Under the pieces are notes generated by a model. The model was not told the DNA's origin. It saw nothing but the letters and a program-made list of their open reading frames with translations, and did not search any database. From contig JAFVZV010000014.1 of the NCBI GenBank assembly GCA_017507985.1, positions 1 through 32,583 of the forward strand: a DNA stretch of 32,583 bases, given 5' to 3'. Positions within the stretch are counted from its first letter, which is position 1; each line of letters opens with the position of its first letter. Source of the DNA: Clostridia bacterium (lineage in GTDB: Bacteria > Bacillota > Clostridia > Oscillospirales > CAG-272). Positions 1 to 8,053 of the stretch are shown piece by piece. A program made the position numbers and the translations under genes.

Positions 1-771
1 CCCGAGGGGGATGAATTGACCTTTGAGATCGTCAGCGCTCCCAAGCACGGACTTGTGATCATGACCGACGCCACTTGCGGCGAATACGTCTATCTGCCGC
101 GTCTGGGCTTTAAGGGCGGGGACAGCTTCCGTTACGTGGCGCGGGATAAGTACGGTAACTACAGCGCCGCCGCCGAGGTGCAGGTACAGGTGAGCGAGCC
201 GTCGGTCTCCGTCGACTACGCGGATATGATGGGACGCAGAGAGTATAACGCCGCGCTGACCATGACCGAGGCTGGCATCATGCAGGGAAGCGTACAGGAC
301 GACAAGACCTATTTTTATCCCGAGCAGACGGTGAGCCGTTTGGATTTTCTGGTCATGGCCATGCGCGCCGTTGGCGTCGGCTCGGTGCCGACCATCAGCG
401 ATACGGGCTTTTCTGACGACGCAGATATCGAAGCGGACGCCAAGGGCTACGTTGCGGCGGCCTATTCTCTCGGCTATATCAAGGGAAGCGCCAACGACGC
501 AGGTGAGCTGTGCTTTTTGCCCAACGAGACCATCACTCGCGCCGAGGCGGCTGTGATCTTGCGCCGCATGGTGGATGCCAAGGACGCGCAGTTCACGCCC
601 GTCTTTGCCGATTCGTCGGATATCCCCACCTGGGCGGGCGAGGCCATATCCACGCTGTCCTCCATGGGGGTTATGACGCCCACGGGCGGCGCGATCTCGC
701 CCAACGAGCAGGTGACAAGGGGGCAGACTGCCATGATGCTGGCGGCGCTCAAGCGTGTCGTAGAAGAATAA
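1..771 (+). CDS. SLH-domain surface protein, C-terminal fragment (5' end outside window)
   Basis: The reading frame is open from base 1, so only the last 256 residues are present. The first ~60 residues resemble the end of a bacterial Ig/cadherin-like module (a TFEIVSAPKHG strand, then a G-DSFRYVARDKYGN strand). Three SLH repeats follow, at about residues 70-125, 135-195 and 198-254, each ending in the family's TR-like motif (TVSR, TITRAE, TVTRGQ). SLH triplets bind pyruvylated secondary cell-wall polymer, so this end would hold a large extracellular protein on the cell wall. The third repeat runs to the stop codon, so the anchor is C-terminal. What the rest of the protein does cannot be seen. 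A perfect hairpin follows the stop within 10 bases. The SLH call is firm; the Ig-like call is moderate. Confidence 0.9.
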   Translation, partial: PEGDELTFEIVSAPKHGLVIMTDATCGEYVYLPRLGFKGGDSFRYVARDKYGNYSAAAEVQVQVSEPSVSVDYADMMGRREYNAALTMTEAGIMQGSVQDDKTYFYPEQTVSRLDFLVMAMRAVGVGSVPTISDTGFSDDADIEADAKGYVAAAYSLGYIKGSANDAGELCFLPNETITRAEAAVILRRMVDAKDAQFTPVFADSSDIPTWAGEAISTLSSMGVMTPTGGAISPNEQVTRGQTAMMLAALKRVVEE

Positions 772-778
772 ATGAAAA

Positions 779-808
779 ACGGCTGTCGAGCCAAAGCTCG
801 ACAGCCGT
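779..808. terminator. Bidirectional intrinsic terminator between convergent genes
   Basis: Perfect inverted repeat: GGCTGTCGAG at 781-790 and CTCGACAGCC at 797-806, extendable by two pairs outward, with a short CAAA loop. It is preceded by an A-run and followed by a T-rich stretch, so it can serve the SLH gene on the plus strand and the DUF898 gene on the minus strand. Confidence 0.75.
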
Positions 809-816
809 CCTTTATC

Positions 817-1116
817 TTATGCGTGATGGGTATGCTTGACGATCCACTGTTGCATCTTGATGGACAGCCAAAAGCTGTAGATGCCCAGCGTAACGATGGT
901 CAGAAGAAACCATTTGATGTAGTTGCCGAACAACTGACCGCCCGTGCCGTCAAAGGTCAGTCTCTTGCCGTCAATGATCGTGTTGCGCGCGAGCCAGCGC
1001 TGCTTGATGCAAACGGCCCACGGCACACCGATGCCGAAGGTGATACAGCTGATCAGCCATTGCAACAGATTGACACCGATCAGACCGATCAAGCGTCCCG
1101 TAAATTTCGATTCCAT
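817..1116 (-). CDS. DUF898 (YjgN-like) small membrane protein
   Basis: The protein has 99 residues and starts at the ATG at 1116. An AAAGGAGG ribosome site lies just upstream and a consensus promoter further up; a longer in-frame extension would run through that promoter. Two hydrophobic segments are seen, at about residues 10-35 and 66-85. The C-terminal half carries the pattern typical of DUF898: a basic RWLARNTIIDG, then RLTFDGTG, then a membrane segment with TLGIYSFW. DUF898/YjgN proteins are inner-membrane proteins of unknown function and are usually longer, with repeated units, so this is close to a single unit. It stands alone in its own transcription unit, convergent with the SLH gene. 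Confidence 0.75.
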   Translation of the reverse strand: MESKFTGRLIGLIGVNLLQWLISCITFGIGVPWAVCIKQRWLARNTIIDGKRLTFDGTGGQLFGNYIKWFLLTIVTLGIYSFWLSIKMQQWIVKHTHHA

Positions 1117-1146
1117 ATCAAATCCTCCTTTGATTGGGGTTGATTC

Positions 1147-1175
1147 ATTGTACCATAGTGGACGGTGTGTGTCAA
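1147..1175 (-). promoter_or_regulatory. Sigma-70 promoter of the DUF898 gene
   Basis: On the minus strand a perfect TTGACA (plus 1170-1175) is separated by 17 bases from TACAAT (plus 1147-1152). The -10 box lies about 30 bases upstream of the chosen start codon. Confidence 0.85.
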
Positions 1176-1257
1176 GATTCAAAGAACAAAACGTGGCGGA
1201 AATGGCAAGGAGGGGAGAGAAAATACGGCATCGGTGCAAGAATTTTGCTCAAAGCTC

Positions 1258-1286
1258 TTGTATCAATCCGAATTTTATGATAAAAT
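1258..1286 (+). promoter_or_regulatory. Promoter of prfC
   Basis: TTGTAT (1258-1263), 17-base spacer, TAAAAT (1281-1286). It lies about 57 bases upstream of the prfC start and points away from the DUF898 promoter. Confidence 0.75.
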
Positions 1287-1342
1287 AATATGTTTGTATG
1301 AATATTTCGCCAGCACAGGCGTTTTTTGAAAGGATAACGTAT

Positions 1343-2947
1343 ATGAATCAACAGCAACTGGCGCGTGAGATCGACCGCCGCCGCACCTTTGCCATTATTT
1401 CTCACCCCGATGCGGGTAAGACGACGCTGACCGAGAAGTTTTTGCTTTACGGCGGTGCCATTCAGTCTGCGGGATCCGTTAAGGGCAAGCAGAGCGACCA
1501 CCACGCCGTGTCCGACTGGATGGAAATGGAGAAGAAGCGCGGTATCTCCATCACTTCGTCTGTCATGCAGTTTGAATATGAGGGCTATTGTATCAACATT
1601 CTGGACACCCCCGGTCACCAGGACTTCTCGGAGGATACCTATCGCACCTTGATGGCGGCAGATAGTGCCGTCATGGTTATCGACGCGGCTAAGGGTATTG
1701 AGCCCCAGACGCGCAAGCTGTTCAAGGTCTGCGCCATGCGGCATATTCCCATTTTTACCTTTATCAACAAACTCGACCGTGAGGCGCGCGATCCCTTTGA
1801 TCTGCTCGACGAGCTGGAGAGCGAGTTTGGTATCGGCACCTATCCCATGAACTGGCCGATCGGATGTGGTATCGGCTTTAAAGGCGTATACGACCGTGAG
1901 GCACACAGAATTTTGGCTTTTGGGGATGCACACCGCGGCCGTGACCGTCTCTCTGCCATCGAATGTGACATCACCGACACAGCCAAGCTGGACGAGCTGA
2001 TTGGACAGACCGACCGTGAGGTGCTGACAGAGCAGGTTGAACTGCTCGATGGTGCCTGCTTTGATTTTGACATGGAGCAGGTGCGCTGCGGTAAGCTCAG
2101 CCCCGTTTTCTTTGGCTCGGCATTGAACAACTTTGGCATTGAAACCTTCCTGGAGCATTTTTTGAAAATGACAACCGGACCGCTTGCGCGCCGTGCGGTT
2201 GGGCAGGCAGTTAACCCGACGGACGAGCAGTTCTCGGCATTTGTCTTTAAAATTCAGGCGAATATGAATAAGGCACACCGCGACCGTATCGCTTTTATGC
2301 GCATCGTTTCGGGTCGCTTTGACCGCAACAGCGAATATCTGCACGTGCAGGGCGAGCGCACACTCAAGCTGTCACAGCCCCAGCAGATGATGGCGCAGGA
2401 GCGCGCTGTCATTGATGAGGCCTTCGCCGGTGATATTATCGGTGTCTTTGACCCCGGAATTTTCTCGATCGGTGACACAGTATGCGATTCCAAATCCAAG
2501 ATCGTGTTTGAGGGGATTCCCACCTTTGCTCCGGAACGCTTTGCGCTGGTTGAGCAGATCGATTCGATGAAGCGAAAACAGTTTGCTAAGGGCATGAATC
2601 AGATTGCCCAAGAGGGTGCGATTCGTATCTTCATTGAGCCGGATTCGGGTATGGAACGTGTGTATGTTGGTGTTGTCGGCGAGCTTCAGTTTGATGTGTT
2701 GGAATCCCGTATGAAGAGTGAGTATGGTGTGGAATATCGCAAATATCCTTTGCAGTACAGCGCGATCCGCCGCGTCCCCGACGGTGTTGATCCCAAATCG
2801 CTTCGTTTGTTTGACGTCAAATGGGTACAGGATTTCCGTGGCAAGAATTATTTGCTGTTCAACAACGAGTGGCACGTAGGTAACACGCTGCAAAACAACG
2901 AAGGTTTAGTGCTTGAGGAGTACGGGCAGGAACAGAGCGAGGAATAA
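1343..2947 (+). CDS. prfC: Peptide chain release factor 3 (RF3), GTPase
   Basis: This is a translational GTPase that recycles RF1/RF2 from the ribosome after termination. Its 534 residues match the family length (E. coli 529). The P-loop reads HPDAGKTT (about residues 21-28), switch I has RGISITSS (about 66-73), and DTPGH is at 88-92 and NKLD at 142-145. The C-terminal part has the RF3 pattern, including VGVVGELQFDVLESRM. The ATG at 1343 was chosen because an AAGGA site sits 8 bases upstream and the resulting N-terminus (MNQQQLAREIDRRRTFAIISH) matches other RF3 proteins. An in-frame ATG 45 bases earlier lacks such a site. It is a single-gene unit. prfC is dispensable in E. coli and patchily distributed. 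Confidence 0.97.
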   Translation: MNQQQLAREIDRRRTFAIISHPDAGKTTLTEKFLLYGGAIQSAGSVKGKQSDHHAVSDWMEMEKKRGISITSSVMQFEYEGYCINILDTPGHQDFSEDTYRTLMAADSAVMVIDAAKGIEPQTRKLFKVCAMRHIPIFTFINKLDREARDPFDLLDELESEFGIGTYPMNWPIGCGIGFKGVYDREAHRILAFGDAHRGRDRLSAIECDITDTAKLDELIGQTDREVLTEQVELLDGACFDFDMEQVRCGKLSPVFFGSALNNFGIETFLEHFLKMTTGPLARRAVGQAVNPTDEQFSAFVFKIQANMNKAHRDRIAFMRIVSGRFDRNSEYLHVQGERTLKLSQPQQMMAQERAVIDEAFAGDIIGVFDPGIFSIGDTVCDSKSKIVFEGIPTFAPERFALVEQIDSMKRKQFAKGMNQIAQEGAIRIFIEPDSGMERVYVGVVGELQFDVLESRMKSEYGVEYRKYPLQYSAIRRVPDGVDPKSLRLFDVKWVQDFRGKNYLLFNNEWHVGNTLQNNEGLVLEEYGQEQSEE

Positions 2948-2985
2948 ATTACTAGTCGCCTCGGATTAAAAATTTGTTAATTCTC

Positions 2986-3014
2986 TTGATTTTTGAGAAC
3001 AGTTGATGTATAAT
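2986..3014 (+). promoter_or_regulatory. Promoter of the small lipoprotein gene
   Basis: TTGATT (2986-2991), 17-base spacer, perfect TATAAT (3009-3014). The start codon of the downstream gene is 70 bases further on. Confidence 0.8.
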
Positions 3015-3083
3015 GAGAATACGATAACACTGTGCCGTGCAAGCGGTGCGTGATATCAATACATCAAAGAGAGGTAGCATAAA

Positions 3084-3521
3084 ATGAAAACAATGACAAA
3101 AATGATTGCTCTTGCACTGGTTGCTGTTATGCTGCTGGTCAGCTTGGTATCTTGCGGCTCGGCTTTCAACAAGATCAAGAAGAACTTTGAGGATGCAGGC
3201 TACACCTACCAAAGCGAAGATGCAAACGGTGACAACACGGCTAAAACCATCACCGCTGAGTTGGAAGAAGGCAACCTGGATTGCACCGTTCACGTATTTA
3301 AGGGCGAGGACAAGGGCATGTTTGGTGCGGATGTGTACGCAATGGTTCTTGAATTCAAGTCCGATAAGGAGCTGGCTAAGGCTTTCTCTGAGGAAGGTTC
3401 TGAAACCCTGAAGGGCATGATTAAGGATGCGCAAGAGTCCGAGTACGTCAGAGATAACTGCGTTCTCATCGCGCTGACCATCACCCAGCAGGACGAAATG
3501 AAGGAAATCTTCAACAAGTAA
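3084..3521 (+). CDS. Small lipoprotein of unknown function
   Basis: The 145-residue protein has a signal peptide: MKTMTK, a hydrophobic stretch, then the lipobox LVSC with the lipidated cysteine at residue 24. The mature part is about 120 residues, highly charged, and looks like an alternating alpha/beta domain (for example TAELEEGNLDCTVHVFKGEDKG). I do not recognise the family. A GAGAGG ribosome site precedes the ATG. The gene has its own promoter and a strong terminator. It probably sits on the outer face of the membrane. Confidence 0.8.
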   Translation: MKTMTKMIALALVAVMLLVSLVSCGSAFNKIKKNFEDAGYTYQSEDANGDNTAKTITAELEEGNLDCTVHVFKGEDKGMFGADVYAMVLEFKSDKELAKAFSEEGSETLKGMIKDAQESEYVRDNCVLIALTITQQDEMKEIFNK

Positions 3522-3538
3522 TATCAGTTAGATGAAGC

Positions 3539-3570
3539 AAAAACCGTCTTGCTGCGGCAAGACGGTTTTT
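3539..3570 (+). terminator. Intrinsic terminator, 13 bases before the next start codon
   Basis: Perfect 14-bp stem: AAAAACCGTCTTGC at 3539-3552 and its complement at 3557-3570, with a TGCG loop. The descending arm ends in five Ts. It closes the lipoprotein gene but lies directly in front of the transporter gene's ribosome site. Confidence 0.85.
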
Positions 3571-3583
3571 GTATGAGGTGTGT

Positions 3584-4507
3584 ATGAACAAAAAATGGAT
3601 CAGGCAAATTGTATTTCCGCTTTTGGCGGCGATCATTTGGGGCACAGCCTTTGTGTTTCAAAGCGAGGGTGCGGAATACGTAGGTCCTTTTACTTTTAAT
3701 ACGGCGCGCTGTACCATGGCTACGCTGTTTTTGGGGCTGATCTTGCTATGTCGCGATCTGTGGAAAAAAAGAAGACGGTCTGCGTCAATCGCAAACAAGC
3801 CCGAAGAAAAACGGAATATCAAGGCTTTGCTGATCGGCGGCTTTTTATGCGGTACGGTATTGGCCTTTGCCTCCAATTTGCAGCAGTTGGGGTTGGGTGC
3901 AACCTCGCCGGGGAAAGCGGCCTTTATTACGGCGCTGTACGTCGTGCTGGTTCCTGTTTTTGCGCTGTTCTTTGGTAAAAAGGCGCGCGTGTTGGTCTGG
4001 ATTGGGGTTGTGTTGGCAACGGCAGGATTATATTTCCTTTGCATTACGGGAACGATGACGATCGAGAAAAGTGACTTTTTCGTCTTTCTGTGCGCCCTTT
4101 GCTTTGCAGCTCATATTATGATCATTGACTACTTTTCACCGCACGTTAATGGCGTTGAACTGTCTTTTGTTCAGTTTGCGGTGGTGGCGATCGAATCGGC
4201 TGTGGGAATGTTGTTAGTAGAATCTCCTACATGGGAGGCGCTGCTTGCTTGCCTTTGGCCGTTGATTTACGTAGGTGTATTTTCGGGCGGTGTGGCGTAC
4301 ACATTGCAGATTCTCGCCCAGAAAAATTCGAACCCAACGGTAGTGTCGCTTCTGCTTTGTTTGGAATCGGTGTTTGCTGTGTTGGCGGCAGGCGTCCTGA
4401 CGGGACAGTGGCTCTCAAGCAGGGAATGGATAGGCTGTGCGCTGATGCTGATTGCCGTGGTTCTGGCGCAGTTGCCGGAAGGAATGTTTAAAAAGAAAAT
4501 CAAATAA
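3584..4507 (+). CDS. EamA/DMT-family membrane transporter
   Basis: The 307-residue protein has about ten predicted membrane helices and two internally similar EamA halves, the usual size for drug/metabolite transporters. The first half begins with the typical LAAIIWGTAFVFQSEGAEYVGP and contains NLQQLGLGATSPGKAAFITALYVVLVP, a well-known EamA segment. The second half has VESVFAVLAAGVLTGQ-type residues (here LESVFAVLAAGVLTG). Members export metabolites or amino acids; the substrate here cannot be told. The start at 3584 has a GAGGTG site 3-8 bases upstream. The only space between gene and upstream terminator is 13 bases, so transcription must read through that hairpin or begin inside the lipoprotein gene. 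Confidence 0.92.
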   Translation: MNKKWIRQIVFPLLAAIIWGTAFVFQSEGAEYVGPFTFNTARCTMATLFLGLILLCRDLWKKRRRSASIANKPEEKRNIKALLIGGFLCGTVLAFASNLQQLGLGATSPGKAAFITALYVVLVPVFALFFGKKARVLVWIGVVLATAGLYFLCITGTMTIEKSDFFVFLCALCFAAHIMIIDYFSPHVNGVELSFVQFAVVAIESAVGMLLVESPTWEALLACLWPLIYVGVFSGGVAYTLQILAQKNSNPTVVSLLLCLESVFAVLAAGVLTGQWLSSREWIGCALMLIAVVLAQLPEGMFKKKIK

Positions 4508-4514
4508 AGCTTGA

Positions 4515-4560
4515 CAGGCAGAGAAAACAAAAAAGATGCTTTCTCTGCCTGCCGTTTATT
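4515..4560 (+). terminator. Probable terminator of the EamA gene
   Basis: A 12-bp stem (CAGGCAGAGAAA at 4515-4526 with its complement at 4540-4551) has a 13-base loop and is followed by a T-rich tail. It begins 8 bases after the stop codon. Confidence 0.6.
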
Positions 4561-4672
4561 ATTAGCTCTGCATCCCTTTTGCTTTGCCATATCTGCCGCG
4601 CGCGGCGCAGGCACGCAGTATGATCGTCAAAAGAAGAAGTAGCATAACATTTCGCTACCTAAAAATCCCCTC

Positions 4673-4715
4673 AAAATAAAGAGGGCAGGCACACAGAAAT
4701 CTCTGTATGTCTGCC
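4673..4715 (-). terminator. Probable terminator of rpmB
   Basis: On the minus strand an interrupted hairpin (GGCAG with CTGCC as outer arms, ACAGA with TCTGT as inner arms, plus 4684-4715) is followed by CTCTTTATTTT. A second weak stem (GTAGC with GCTAC, about 4640-4658) lies further downstream. The rest of the 240-base spacer between the EamA gene and rpmB shows nothing recognisable. Confidence 0.5.
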
Positions 4716-4749
4716 GACAACTTTATGCACGAACAATAAGTTTAAAAAC

Positions 4750-4929
4750 TTATGCCTTCTTCATCGTGCGCAGGCAACGGGAGCAAACCGAAATGGACTT
4801 GGTATTGCCACCGACGGAAATCTTAACCTTGCGGATGTTGGGCTTCCAACATCTCTTCGTTTTACGGTGGGAGTGGGAAACGTTCTCGCCGAATACAACG
4901 CCCTTACCGCAGATACTGCACTTTGCCAT
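4750..4929 (-). CDS. rpmB: 50S ribosomal protein L28, zinc-binding (C+) form
   Basis: The 59-residue protein matches L28: MAKCSICGKG at the start, SHSHRKTKR, then KPNIRKVKI and the C-terminal SVCSRCLRTMKKA. It is a structural component of the large ribosomal subunit. Cysteines 4, 7, 49 and 52 form two CxxC pairs, the zinc-binding C+ version of L28. The C- paralogs that many bacteria switch to under zinc shortage lack these. The start at 4929 follows an AAGGAGG site; an upstream in-frame extension lacks family similarity. It has its own promoter and terminator. Confidence 0.97.
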   Translation of the reverse strand: MAKCSICGKGVVFGENVSHSHRKTKRCWKPNIRKVKISVGGNTKSISVCSRCLRTMKKA

Positions 4930-4996
4930 CCTTGACACCTCCTTGAACACGCCTCTATGGCGCACAGATATCGATTTAACTTAAACAACGGCTATT

Positions 4997-5025
4997 ATTA
5001 TAGCACAAGACTTTGAAAAATGCAA
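4997..5025 (-). promoter_or_regulatory. Promoter of rpmB
   Basis: On the minus strand TTGCAT (plus 5020-5025) is separated by 17 bases from a perfect TATAAT (plus 4997-5002). It is followed by a leader of about 60 bases before the rpmB start. Confidence 0.85.
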
Positions 5026-5102
5026 GAGTTTTTTTGAATTTTCATTGTTTTTTTCAAAATAAAACAAAAAATGGACGTGTACACCCTGTTTCACGGGCAT
5101 TT

Positions 5103-6542
5103 TTACGGATTTTTAGCTTCTTGGGCGGGCAAATTGACCGAATGCGACGCATCAGACTGCTCTGTTTGCTCCTGTTGCACAGGAGCGGACTGCGAAGACG
5201 AGCATATGTCAGCATGATATGTGGGAAGTGTTTGGGCGATCAAGCACAGCGTCAACTCTCCCTTGTTGGCGTGAGTAAATGTGGGAAGCAAAGATGGAAT
5301 GTTTTGCTCACATAGCCCACGGTGCACGCCGAGAACCGCCGACCAGAGACCGCAAGGGGAGGTGTCCGCGTGTTCGCCAAGTCCCAATGCTGCGTAGATC
5401 GTTTTGCGATCGCCGCCCTGCGAAAGCAGCGTGTCCATCGTTTTTTGGAATGCAGAGAGCACCTCGGCAGAAGTAAGCGTCGGGAGCAGTGGGAACGAGC
5501 AATAAGCGATGGTATCGTTCCCAATGCGTCCGTGTCGGATTGGCAAGGCTTGCTGAGCTGATGCAGATTGGTTGGCAGTTCGCACTTGAATGGAGCGGGG
5601 CTGAACGAGGTTGCGAAGTTGGGGTGTCGGGAATGAGAAATCCGTGACTCCATGCGTTGAAAATGTCAGCTTGAAGGTGTTGTTAACACGGGCGAAAGCT
5701 GCCATGATCAATCCACTTTGGCGTGCTTGCTCCATCAAAAGGCGAGTGCTCGTTTGATCGGTAAAGATTAAATACCCGCTGGGGAGTTTTTGTACCGCCT
5801 CCGCCGGGAAAAGATCGGTCAATCCGGGCAGGGCAGACAGGTCGATGTCGTAGCCGTTGGCGCGAGAGAGCAGGGCTTCCAAATAGGTGCCTCGACTAAC
5901 GGCACGCATATAATGTATGAGTTTTTGGATGTCTTTGCGAGAGAAAAAGTGGAGCAGATGCTCTTGACCGTCCGCGTCCTCGGGGGAAAGAAGCAGGCTG
6001 CATAAATCTCCGTTTGCCGAAGGCAACATGAGACACGGATCGTCATTGACCACCTTGACCATGCGCCAGGGCGTGTCGTCAAGCGGCATAGAGTCCAGCG
6101 GTCGCAGACCGTAATAGGGAAGCGTGGCATAGTCCTCGGCGGAAATCAAGACAAGTTGCTCGCCGAGTGCTCCTTTTGGGGGCGGCGGAGAAATGCCTTC
6201 GTGCGCCAGCGCTTCGGATGCAACACGTAGCGCCGATGCGGGGGTAGGGAGGGGGGCTTTGCCGCGGATATCCTTGCTTTTTTCAATCAAATCACCAAAA
6301 ATTGCGGCAGTTTCGGCATCCTCGGTTTGGAAGGATAATAGCGGCGAGACCGACGGCTTCATGATGGGATCGTACAATAAAGCATCAAGCGTGCGTAATT
6401 CGATGGCGGTAGGAACACGTTGCTCGGCACGATAAGCAGCCAGCAGCGTATCAATGCGCGCATGGGACAGAGTCAATCCGAGTTCTTGCCGCAAGGCGGC
6501 TGCGGAAATATACTTTTGGGGAGTGTTTATCATATCCGGCAT
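5103..6542 (-). CDS. PurL-like (FGAM synthase-related) protein with catalytic motifs missing
   Basis: The 479-residue protein would usually be called hypothetical. Read against PurL, several segments line up in order. Residues ~20-60 (GLTLSHARIDTLLAAYRA, then VPTAIELRTLDALLYD) match the PurL linker that normally continues into WSDHCRH, absent here. The segment with YDIDLSALPGLTDLFPAEAV, then LPSGYLIFTD, matches the first AIRS C-domain (usually ...ELAISESQERM). Near the C-terminus SAFQKTMDTLLSQGGDRKTIY, then GLWSAVLGVHRGL and NIPSLLPTF, match the second AIRS domain, but the KDSMS motif is replaced. The protein is far shorter than small PurL (~740) or clostridial PurL (~1200) and has no glutaminase domain. 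I infer a non-catalytic derivative. The start at 6542 has an AAAGGAG site overlapping the mtaB stop, 11 bases away, so the two genes are probably translationally coupled. Confidence 0.6.
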   Translation of the reverse strand: MPDMINTPQKYISAAALRQELGLTLSHARIDTLLAAYRAEQRVPTAIELRTLDALLYDPIMKPSVSPLLSFQTEDAETAAIFGDLIEKSKDIRGKAPLPTPASALRVASEALAHEGISPPPPKGALGEQLVLISAEDYATLPYYGLRPLDSMPLDDTPWRMVKVVNDDPCLMLPSANGDLCSLLLSPEDADGQEHLLHFFSRKDIQKLIHYMRAVSRGTYLEALLSRANGYDIDLSALPGLTDLFPAEAVQKLPSGYLIFTDQTSTRLLMEQARQSGLIMAAFARVNNTFKLTFSTHGVTDFSFPTPQLRNLVQPRSIQVRTANQSASAQQALPIRHGRIGNDTIAYCSFPLLPTLTSAEVLSAFQKTMDTLLSQGGDRKTIYAALGLGEHADTSPCGLWSAVLGVHRGLCEQNIPSLLPTFTHANKGELTLCLIAQTLPTYHADICSSSQSAPVQQEQTEQSDASHSVNLPAQEAKNP

Positions 6543-6553
6543 AGTGGCTCCTT

Positions 6554-7870
6554 TCATTCGATCAACTGACCGATGCATCCGATGCCGTCGGCTGTTTTTG
6601 CAAGCAGGCGTACCCGGCGCGTATTGGCGTGAAGCGAGGTGGGGGTAGGTACACGCACTTCGATAAAATCAGGAGTGTGACCGACGGCAATGCCATTCTC
6701 AAAGGTTTCGAACAGCACGCTGACAGGAGAGTTGGTGGCGATCCGTTCGTCCAACAGCTCGCTTCGAATATCGGCGGCGAGGGATGAAAGCATAGCAACA
6801 CGCTGCTTTTTGATGGTATTGGGGATTTGATCGGGCATGATCGCGGCAGGTGTTCCTGCGCGCTTGGAATAGGGAAAGACGTGAATCATTAGAAAGCGCG
6901 CTTTGCGGGCGAACTCCATGGTCGCTTCAAAGTCTGTTTCCGTTTCGCCGGGAAATCCGACGATGATATCTGTCGTTAGCTGTACGTTCGGTATGGCGGC
7001 GCGCAATCGCTCGATGGCGGCCAGCGCTTGTGTGCTGTTGTATTTGCGCTTCATGCGAGCCAGCACGGCATCGCTGCCGCTTTGCATCGATAGATGAAAA
7101 TGCGGCGCGAGCGAGGGGAGCTTGGCGATGCGCTCGACAAAAGCGGGGCGCATGATCGTCGGGTCGAGTGAGCCAAGGCGCACGCGGCCGATGCCGGGAA
7201 TGTGATCGACCAGTTCTAAAAGATCTGCCAAGTTGCCATTGTCCAGATCGCGTCCCCACGAGGCGGTCTCAATGCCTGTCAGAACGATCTCACGACAACC
7301 GCCCTGTGTCAGACAGCGCACCTCGTCAAGCACCGCGTCCATGGGCTTGGAGCGAATATGTCCGCGCGCAGAGGGAATGATACAATAAGTACAGCGGCTC
7401 TCACAGCCGTCTTCGATTTTTATATACGCGCGCGTCCGACCGAATCGGTTGATGGACATGGCCTCAAATTCGGCACCGTCCAGTGAGGGAACGTCGATGT
7501 CGGGAGTTTCATTTTTTATGCCTCGCTCGCAAAGAGCCAAGGCCGCGTTGACGACGGCCATTTTGTTGCGATTGCCGCAGATCATGTCAACGCCCTTGAT
7601 TTGCTTGATGCTCTCGGCATCCGTCTGGGCCATACAGCCCGTAACCAAAACAAAGGCGGAGGGATTGTGCGACAGGGCACGGCGAATAAACTGACGGGCC
7701 TTGCGGTCGGATTCAGCCGTAACGGTGCAGGTATTGATGATATAAACATCACATGCGTCGCTACAGGGACATAGCGAAAAGCCGTGCGCAGCGAGAGCCT
7801 CGCCGATCGCCTCGGATTCGTATTGGTTGACCTTACAGCCCAAAGTATAAATGCCGACGGTGTTGCTCAT
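6554..7870 (-). CDS. mtaB: tRNA t6A37 methylthiotransferase MtaB (radical SAM)
   Basis: The enzyme converts N6-threonylcarbamoyladenosine at position 37 of certain tRNAs to the 2-methylthio form. It has 438 residues, normal for the family. The N-terminal UPF0004 domain has cysteines 12, 48 and 79 (TLGCKVNQYES, INTCTV, VTGCMAQ) for the auxiliary iron-sulfur cluster. The radical SAM motif CESRCTYC places cysteines at 156, 160 and 163. Further family signatures are IPSARG, HFHLSMQSGSD and DIIVGFPGETE. The C-terminal ~60 residues form a TRAM-like domain. The start at 7870 has an AGAAAGG site. It is the first gene of a two-gene unit with the PurL-like protein downstream. Confidence 0.95.
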   Translation of the reverse strand: MSNTVGIYTLGCKVNQYESEAIGEALAAHGFSLCPCSDACDVYIINTCTVTAESDRKARQFIRRALSHNPSAFVLVTGCMAQTDAESIKQIKGVDMICGNRNKMAVVNAALALCERGIKNETPDIDVPSLDGAEFEAMSINRFGRTRAYIKIEDGCESRCTYCIIPSARGHIRSKPMDAVLDEVRCLTQGGCREIVLTGIETASWGRDLDNGNLADLLELVDHIPGIGRVRLGSLDPTIMRPAFVERIAKLPSLAPHFHLSMQSGSDAVLARMKRKYNSTQALAAIERLRAAIPNVQLTTDIIVGFPGETETDFEATMEFARKARFLMIHVFPYSKRAGTPAAIMPDQIPNTIKKQRVAMLSSLAADIRSELLDERIATNSPVSVLFETFENGIAVGHTPDFIEVRVPTPTSLHANTRRVRLLAKTADGIGCIGQLIE

Positions 7871-7901
7871 ATGATTCGCCTTTCTTGTTTATTATCATCC
7901 T

Positions 7902-7930
7902 ATTTTACCACGTTCTTGTCATTTTGTAAA
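7902..7930 (-). promoter_or_regulatory. Promoter of mtaB and the PurL-like gene
   Basis: On the minus strand TTTACA (plus 7925-7930) is separated by 17 bases from TAAAAT (plus 7902-7907). It is back-to-back with the upp promoter 40 bases away. Confidence 0.75.
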
Positions 7931-7969
7931 GTTTGATCGCACGAAATCTTACTTTTTTCAAAGAAATAC

Positions 7970-7998
7970 TTGAAAAAATGCGCTGTGTCATGTATAAT
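7970..7998 (+). promoter_or_regulatory. Promoter of upp
   Basis: TTGAAA (7970-7975), 17-base spacer, perfect TATAAT (7993-7998). The box order also rules out any upp start upstream of about 8005. Confidence 0.85.
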
Positions 7999-8053
7999 CA
8001 TGATAGGGTACGATGTTATGTGCCGTAAATCAAACGAGGAAAGAGGACTGCTT

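Noticed and set aside
1172..2344. An open frame of 390 codons on the minus strand opposite prfC
   Set aside because: prfC is a certain gene; the antisense frame resembles no family, and it would run through the promoters of prfC and the DUF898 gene.
4570..4660. Small RNA in the spacer between the EamA gene and rpmB
   Set aside because: Only weak stems and a GCCGCGCGCGGC palindrome are seen, with no promoter; the stretch is explained better by terminators.
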